From NCBI GenBank assembly GCA_023450085.1, contig JAEXHI010000010.1, positions 1 to 64,000 of the forward strand: a DNA stretch of 64,000 nt, given 5' to 3'. Shown in pieces: positions 59,596-64,000 of this stretch. The first letter of the stretch is position 1. Every line of letters begins with the position of its first letter. A program made the position numbers and the translations under genes. Source of the stretch: Bacteroidota bacterium (GTDB lineage: Bacteria; Bacteroidota; Bacteroidia; Sphingobacteriales; Sphingobacteriaceae). The notes under the pieces were generated by a model that searched no databases, was not told the origin of the DNA, and saw nothing but the letters and a program-made list of their open reading frames with translations.

Positions 59596-60687
59596 CTATC
59601 TAACTGTTCTTCTTCTGTTTTTAATATAATCTTCAAAAATGTACTCGCCTAGGCCGTTGAGCGAGCTGTAAAATGCCCTGCCACCATTAATTTGTGTAAA
59701 CTGTCTTACAAATTGTTGTAGATATGGGTCTTTGGCAATCATAAACGTGGTGATGGGAATGTTCAATCTTTTACATTGAGCTGCCATGTTCAACGTTTTA
59801 CCAATCACTTTCCTGTCTAATCCTACACTGTTTTTGTAATAGCGGCCGTTTTCTTTTAAGCAGGTAGGCTTGCCATCCGTGATCATGAAAATTTGCTTGT
59901 TGTGGGTTTTGCGTCTGCGCAGTAAATCAGTAGCCAGTTCTAAGCCCGCAAAAGTATTGGTATAGTAGGGGCCAACTTGCAAGTAGGGCAGGTCTTTAAT
60001 AGTGATTGGCCAAGCATCATTTCCAAAAACGACAATGTCTAAGGTGTCTTTTGGGTACTTGGTTTTAATTAGTTCCGCTAAGGCCATAGCTGTTTTCTTG
60101 GCTGGAGTAATGCGGTCTTCCCCATATAAAATCATGGAGTGCGAAATGTCAATCATCAATACAGTAGAAGTTAAAGTTTTATAATCCTTTTCTTCCACTT
60201 CCAAATCGCGTTCTGTAAGGGTGAAATTACCAAGACCATGGTTAATCTGAGCATTATGGATAGAGGCCGTCATGTCAATTTGATCTAAGCTATCCCCAAA
60301 ATTAAACTCACGCCTGTCCGCATTTTTTTCTTCACCAATTCCCGAAATATTGCTGTTGTGATTACCCTTCCCAGCTTTCTTCAGCTTTCCGAAAATCTCT
60401 TCCAAAGCCGATTTACGAATGGTCTGTTCTGTTTTGGCGGTAATTTTTACTTCCCCGTCTTCTTCTTTCAAATAACCTTTTTCCTTCAGATCCTCAATGA
60501 AATCGCCCATGCCATAATCATTGTTGGTGAACTTGTATTGCTTATCTAACTCATTCATCCAAGCCAGAGCTTCGCCAGCATCCCCTGCGGTATAGTTGAG
60601 TAACTGCGTAAATAATTTTAGCAATTCCTCAAAGCCACCTTTGGGCAATTCGTTGGGTAAAAATTTAGAGAACTGATAACCTTTCAT
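59596..60687 (-). CDS. VWA-domain protein partnered with the AAA ATPase
   Basis: A 363-aa protein with an N-terminal helical region of about 160 residues and a C-terminal von Willebrand factor A domain. The MIDAS site is D180-I-S-H-S (DISHS), with the later Thr and Asp in FAGLELATDLL and ITDGKPT. It binds a metal and probably a protein ligand. Located directly upstream of the ATPase, it would be the substrate adaptor of the pair. The target is unknown. Confidence 0.88.
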   Translation of the reverse strand: MKGYQFSKFLPNELPKGGFEELLKLFTQLLNYTAGDAGEALAWMNELDKQYKFTNNDYGMGDFIEDLKEKGYLKEEDGEVKITAKTEQTIRKSALEEIFGKLKKAGKGNHNSNISGIGEEKNADRREFNFGDSLDQIDMTASIHNAQINHGLGNFTLTERDLEVEEKDYKTLTSTVLMIDISHSMILYGEDRITPAKKTAMALAELIKTKYPKDTLDIVVFGNDAWPITIKDLPYLQVGPYYTNTFAGLELATDLLRRRKTHNKQIFMITDGKPTCLKENGRYYKNSVGLDRKVIGKTLNMAAQCKRLNIPITTFMIAKDPYLQQFVRQFTQINGGRAFYSSLNGLGEYIFEDYIKNRRRTVR

Positions 60688-60842
60688 ATTGATTTTAATG
60701 CATTCACACGCTGAGCACCTTTACGATCTCCACTCGTTTAATTAACGTAACAACTAAGGTAATGGTTTGTTAATGGAGTATTTTAAGGCAGATGTCATAT
60801 TCTTTTAAAGAGGATTGCTTCTCGCAGCTGGTTTAGCATTCC

Positions 60843-60872
60843 TGTCATTCCGACGAAAGAAGGAATCTCATA
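60843..60872. repeat. Solitary half-copy of dispersed GTCATTCCGACG repeat
   Basis: CTGTCATTCCGACGAAAGAA followed by GGAATCTC resembles the left arm of the dispersed palindromes. It lies in the 344-bp gap 60688-61031. Confidence 0.4.
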
Positions 60873-60937
60873 AAGTATCCACTCTGAACAGCTGGCAAAT
60901 AAGATCGTCAATAGCGCTGGTGCTCGCTACAAAAAAG

Positions 60938-61015
60938 CCTCGCAGGTCTAACTCCCATCTGTTGTTGTTCTTCAATGGTAAACTTGAGGGCTTCGCCGTT
61001 TAATGACCTGCGAGG
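60938..61015. repeat. Inverted repeat CCTCGCAGGTC/GACCTGCGAGG
   Basis: Perfect 11-bp arms (60938-60948 and 61005-61015) enclose about 56 bp. The core resembles the CCTGCAAGGT palindromes near the RAYT gene, so it may be a related REP-like element or the terminator of the downstream minus-strand gene. Confidence 0.5.
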
Positions 61016-61031
61016 TTTGGATATCTAAAGC

Positions 61032-61400
61032 CTATAACTTCCCTCGCTCTGCCAGTAAAATAATCACTGCCCCAACCGTGTAAGCCAATATATCCTCCCA
61101 AGCAAAATAATTTCCAATCACTACATTGGCTAACCTAGAATGTTCCAAACCTATTCGTTTTACAAATTGGAAATACTGTAGGGTTTCTATCAGATAAGAA
61201 AAAAGTAATACGCCGATAGTGGTTTTTAAAACGGGCAGGTTAAAGAAAGCTTTTACAAAACAGTAGATGAGAATAACCACGAGCACATCGCCAACATAAG
61301 GACGTACGAATTGATCATTAATATAAAGAGCAATCAATACTTCGATGATAAAAAGGATTACAGCGAAGGTAAAATATCTGATGTTGAACTGTAGTTTCAT
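61032..61400 (-). CDS. DUF2809 membrane protein
   Basis: A 122-aa four-helix protein. The DUF2809 signature is present: FIIEVLIALYINDQFVRPYVGDVLVVILIYC (over helices 1-2) and IETLQYFQFVKRIGLEHSRLANVVIG. Length is normal and function unknown. It diverges from the gene at 61463. Confidence 0.87.
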   Translation of the reverse strand: MKLQFNIRYFTFAVILFIIEVLIALYINDQFVRPYVGDVLVVILIYCFVKAFFNLPVLKTTIGVLLFSYLIETLQYFQFVKRIGLEHSRLANVVIGNYFAWEDILAYTVGAVIILLAERGKL

Positions 61401-61438
61401 TGGCTTTTGATGTTTATGTTACATGAAAATAAATTTAT

Positions 61439-61446
61439 TAGATTTG
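61439..61446 (+). promoter_or_regulatory. Promoter -7 box of the NTF2-like gene
   Basis: TAGATTTG matches TAnnTTTG exactly, 16 bp upstream of the ATG at 61463. Confidence 0.4.
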
Positions 61447-61462
61447 TTAACAAAGGTTTTTT

Positions 61463-61888
61463 ATGAAAAGATTATTAGTGATCCTATTTTGCTTTGTGGC
61501 TAGCAACTTAATGGCCCAAACTTCTCAAGATCGAACAGCGATTTTAAAAGTGCTAGAAGAGCAGCGCCAAGGCTGGAACAAAGGAGATATGGATGCTTAC
61601 ATGCAAGGCTATTGGAAAAGTGATAGTCTGCTGTTTGTTGGTAAAAGTGGGCCGACCTATGGCTGGCAGAAAACTTTGGATAATTATAAGAAAGGTTATC
61701 CTGATAAAAGTGCCATGGGTTTTTTAACCTTTGGAATCAAGAAAGTAGAATTTTTATCGAAAGATAGGGCTTTTGTATTGGGTAGTTGGAATTTGAAGCG
61801 AGAGAAAGATGAGCCTAAAGGATATTTCACTTTGTTGTTGAGAAAGATCAACGGACAATGGAAAGTAGTTGCAGACCATAGTTCTTAA
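61463..61888 (+). CDS. Secreted NTF2-like (DUF4440) protein
   Basis: A 141-aa protein with a signal peptide (LVILFCFVASNLMAQ) and a SnoaL/NTF2-type domain: RTAILKVLEEQRQGWNKGDMDAYMQGYWKSDSL at the start and FTLLLRKINGQWKVVADHSS at the end, both typical of DUF4440. These cone-shaped domains bind small ligands or have assorted enzyme activities; none can be assigned. Confidence 0.88.
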   Translation: MKRLLVILFCFVASNLMAQTSQDRTAILKVLEEQRQGWNKGDMDAYMQGYWKSDSLLFVGKSGPTYGWQKTLDNYKKGYPDKSAMGFLTFGIKKVEFLSKDRAFVLGSWNLKREKDEPKGYFTLLLRKINGQWKVVADHSS

Positions 61889-61915
61889 TCATCCAACCAA
61901 TAAATTCACGATAAA

Positions 61916-62140
61916 ATGCTTGACGTGGTAGCCGTAGTCATATTCGAATTATTCATCCCCTTAGTTAGGGATGTTTTACTCGGAGGAATTGGCTATGGTG
62001 TAAGACGTGCATATTATTTTTTGAGGGGCATGCCCTATCATAAGATAAAAAAGCATCGCCTAAATAATCAAGGGTTTGACAATTTGGCTGTTGGTGTTGT
62101 AACGGTAGTCTTTATCATGTTTCTTTGTGTTGTGATGTAG
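61916..62140 (+). CDS. Small membrane protein, unknown function
   Basis: A 74-aa protein with two hydrophobic segments (about 4-28 and 56-73) separated by a basic stretch (RGMPYHKIKKHRLNNQG). No family is recognised. It is 27 bp after the NTF2-like gene and in the same direction. Coding status is likely but not certain. Confidence 0.55.
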   Translation: MLDVVAVVIFELFIPLVRDVLLGGIGYGVRRAYYFLRGMPYHKIKKHRLNNQGFDNLAVGVVTVVFIMFLCVVM

Positions 62141-62185
62141 TAATCACTGCTGTTTTGACACGCAGCTTTCACCGACTAAACTAAG

Positions 62186-62521
62186 CTAATAAATTTCGAG
62201 TAATCCAGTTTCTTGGTCGTCGAATAGGTTATAGATGTCCTTTGCATGCTTAATTAAGATTTCTGATAAATGGTTGGTAGATTGGTTTCCTGTCCTTAAT
62301 AACACAACCTTCGGCGGAAATCCATAGAGATTAGAAAAATGATAGAAATCATCATCATTAGTAATAATAACAGCATTTTCTAATTTTGCCCAATTCCAAA
62401 TAGTAATGTCCGTGGCTGGTTGTTTAGTATTTATCCAATCAACATGTTCAATATCAGCGAAAAACTCAGATAATTTTTTTTTGAGTTTAAATGAGATGTT
62501 CGCATCAAGCAAAATTTTCAT
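62186..62521 (-). CDS. DUF5615 PIN-like toxin
   Basis: A 111-aa PIN-like protein (VapC relative). LLDANIS near the start and the acidic ITNDDDFYHF carry the likely metal-binding acids; PKVVLLRTGNQST and HLSEIL are typical of DUF5615. Predicted as an RNase toxin. The antitoxin-like DUF433 gene ends 4 bp upstream. Confidence 0.83.
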   Translation of the reverse strand: MKILLDANISFKLKKKLSEFFADIEHVDWINTKQPATDITIWNWAKLENAVIITNDDDFYHFSNLYGFPPKVVLLRTGNQSTNHLSEILIKHAKDIYNLFDDQETGLLEIY

Positions 62522-62525
62522 TGTT

Positions 62526-62753
62526 TTAAGCAGAAATTAAGCGGGTTCTTGTTTCGCTATTTGCGGCAAAGGCCAATGCTGCCATAATGTGTTCATTTTT
62601 TAATTGAGGAAAATCTTCGGAAATTTCTTCGACTGACATGCCGGAGGCCAACCAATTTAATATATCTTGAACTGTAATTCTTGTTCCTTTAATACAAGGC
62701 TTTCCAAATCTTATATTTGGATCAATGCTGATGTAACTAATGAAATTTTCCAT
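62526..62753 (-). CDS. DUF433 antitoxin-like protein
   Basis: A 75-aa protein with the DUF433 pattern: YISIDPNIRFGKPCIKGTRITVQDILNWLASGMS across its first half and EEISEDFPQLKNEHIMAALAFAA after it. A helix-turn-helix-like DNA-binding role and neutralisation of the adjacent DUF5615 toxin are inferred from the usual pairing and the 4-bp gap. Confidence 0.85.
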   Translation of the reverse strand: MENFISYISIDPNIRFGKPCIKGTRITVQDILNWLASGMSVEEISEDFPQLKNEHIMAALAFAANSETRTRLISA

Positions 62754-62809
62754 AACTAAGAATTTTAAACTAAGTTAAGAAAATTAAGATGAATTGTTTA
62801 ATGCGCCTC

Positions 62810-64000
62810 TTACTTCAATAAAGACATCTTCCTATACTTCCTTGAAAAATAATACAGGGAGTAAATCGTAAGTGCAACACCAATCACAGACAATACCATC
62901 ACGCTGCTCGAAAAGAAAGTTACCCAGTTCAATTGTATTCTGAAAATTTCCTTGCTTAGCAGTACCCCAATGCTCCCAACGTATCCAAAAGCATCGGCAA
63001 TGTAAATTAAGAAACCAACATTACTGGCATATTTGAAGGTAGAAATCAATCGGTCGAAGAAGATGGCGTTAAAGGGGATGTAAACCATGTACAGGCCAAG
63101 CCCTACTAAGGTCATCCAAGCAATGGGGCTCAATTGTCCCGATTTAAACAATAAAGTACAGGTGCCAGCCAAAATAAAACCTATTAAAATAAAGTAATGG
63201 GCTGTTTTTAGTGCCACAAAATTATTCTTGATCATCACCATACTTCCAATAAGTACGAGTACAATCAAGGTAATTGGTGTTTCTGTTTTAGAGAAAATGG
63301 CTGGTTGGTTAAAAAAGCCCATTTCCTTCCACATCTCCGCACTAAAATTATCTCTAATGTCTCTAAAAATAGTCGCAAAGCAATAGATGATGACGCAGGC
63401 GATAACTCCGCCCAAAAAATCACGGATAAATTTTCTTCGATCATTTGCAGTCATTGCTACCCGTTGTGACCTAAAGGCAATGTCCTCGGCATCTGGTTCC
63501 GGAATTCTTTCCATTAAATAAACAAACAGGAGCAGAGGAAGGCAAAAAACCAGCCCAGCATAAAAAGGCATCCAAAATTCGCTAATGCCAAAATTGTTCA
63601 TCAATAGGGCGCCTACAGATTTTACAAAGCCAGAAGCGAAAATAAAACTAACGGCAAGAGCTGCTCCAATAAAATCCGTACTTCGTCTACCTTCCACATA
63701 AGAAAACACTACGCCCCAAAGCATGCCCAACGGAAAGCCATTTACAAAAAGGAACACAATATTGTAAGGAGCAGGAATGATGGCAAACAGGAGCCAGCTT
63801 AACCAAGCAATACCTGTAAGTGCCAATATGATTTTGCCGCGGCCTGTTCGTTTTAACTCAGAAATGTATTTGATGCCATAAAATTTTGCCAATAAATATC
63901 CTAGCATTTGGCTAATGACCAATATTGTTTTATAGCTGTATCCAGCAATGTTTAATCCATCAAAAGTGGCTACAGTGAAGGTTTTCCGATAACCGAAAAT
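62810..64000 (-). CDS. DUF5690 membrane protein (MFS-like), 5' end outside window
   Basis: A transporter-like protein; the frame stays open to the window edge, and residues from the last 78 bp (YRKTFTVATFDG, then NIAGYSYKT) fit the family, so the N-terminus is outside. At least 396 residues with about ten helices are visible, including FVNGFPLGMLWGVVFSYVEGRR and LVGLGLYMVYIPFNAIFFDRL. It matches DUF5690, a group of unknown substrate with MFS topology. Confidence 0.85.
   Translation of the reverse strand: MFGYRKTFTVATFDGLNIAGYSYKTILVISQMLGYLLAKFYGIKYISELKRTGRGKIILALTGIAWLSWLLFAIIPAPYNIVFLFVNGFPLGMLWGVVFSYVEGRRSTDFIGAALAVSFIFASGFVKSVGALLMNNFGISEFWMPFYAGLVFCLPLLLFVYLMERIPEPDAEDIAFRSQRVAMTANDRRKFIRDFLGGVIACVIIYCFATIFRDIRDNFSAEMWKEMGFFNQPAIFSKTETPITLIVLVLIGSMVMIKNNFVALKTAHYFILIGFILAGTCTLLFKSGQLSPIAWMTLVGLGLYMVYIPFNAIFFDRLISTFKYASNVGFLIYIADAFGYVGSIGVLLSKEIFRIQLNWVTFFSSSVMVLSVIGVALTIYSLYYFSRKYRKMSLLK

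Overview
The window reads as a chromosomal segment of a Bacteroidota bacterium, most likely a Sphingobacteriaceae member close to Pedobacter. Supporting evidence: AT-rich DNA, a sigma/FecR/SusC-SusD cassette, alternative complex III (ActA-F) joined to an aa3-type oxidase operon, promoters of the TTG-N19-TAnnTTTG type, many small lipoproteins, and families such as DUF4286, DUF4302, DUF4269 and DUF5690. The assignment rests on gene content; no 16S rRNA gene is present.

Layout. 1-480 holds dispersed palindromic repeats and a terminator. 517-4903 (minus) is ileS, a DksA/TraR-like gene and lspA. 4983-9545 has two small membrane proteins, an acetyltransferase, a DUF4269 protein, a REP-associated (RAYT) transposase with its palindromes, and an MMPL exporter. 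9698-10774 is dgkA-recO. 10792-12036 is a tRNA region: two intact tRNA-Val(TAC) genes and six degenerate tRNA-like copies, several followed by a terminator, with a GIY-YIG nuclease gene lodged between the last two copies. 13033-15593 carries three tandem secreted paralogues. 15669-18170 has an MFS exporter and a deoxyhypusine-synthase-like gene.

18425-34925 is one long respiratory block: ActABCDEF (quinol:cytochrome c oxidoreductase), CoxB/CoxA, heme A synthase and heme O synthase, two subunit III proteins, subunit IV, an SCO-like protein without copper ligands, and a DUF420 protein. Together these make and assemble a quinol-to-oxygen electron transfer chain. 35061-45193 is a nutrient uptake locus: ECF sigma factor, FecR anti-sigma, STN-type SusC, SusD, a zinc metallohydrolase lipoprotein and a DUF4302 lipoprotein.

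45351-54865 holds a small CxxC membrane protein, an orphan double-glycine-leader peptide (possible natural product or bacteriocin precursor), DUF2461, an OmpA-like lipoprotein, rfbC, DUF4286, a TPR protein, and a catalytically degenerate S9-peptidase-like lipoprotein beside a histidine kinase and response regulator. 55065-64000 has a UbiA-like protein, a metallophosphoesterase, five 139-bp tandem palindromic repeats, a MoxR-type AAA/VWA pair, small proteins, a DUF433/DUF5615 toxin-antitoxin pair and a DUF5690 transporter-like gene running off the window edge.

The most unusual items are the tRNA-like repeat array with its embedded nuclease, the orphan GG-leader peptide, the swapped GIHH signature in IleRS, and two proteins (SCO-like, S9-like) that keep their fold signatures but have lost their active residues.
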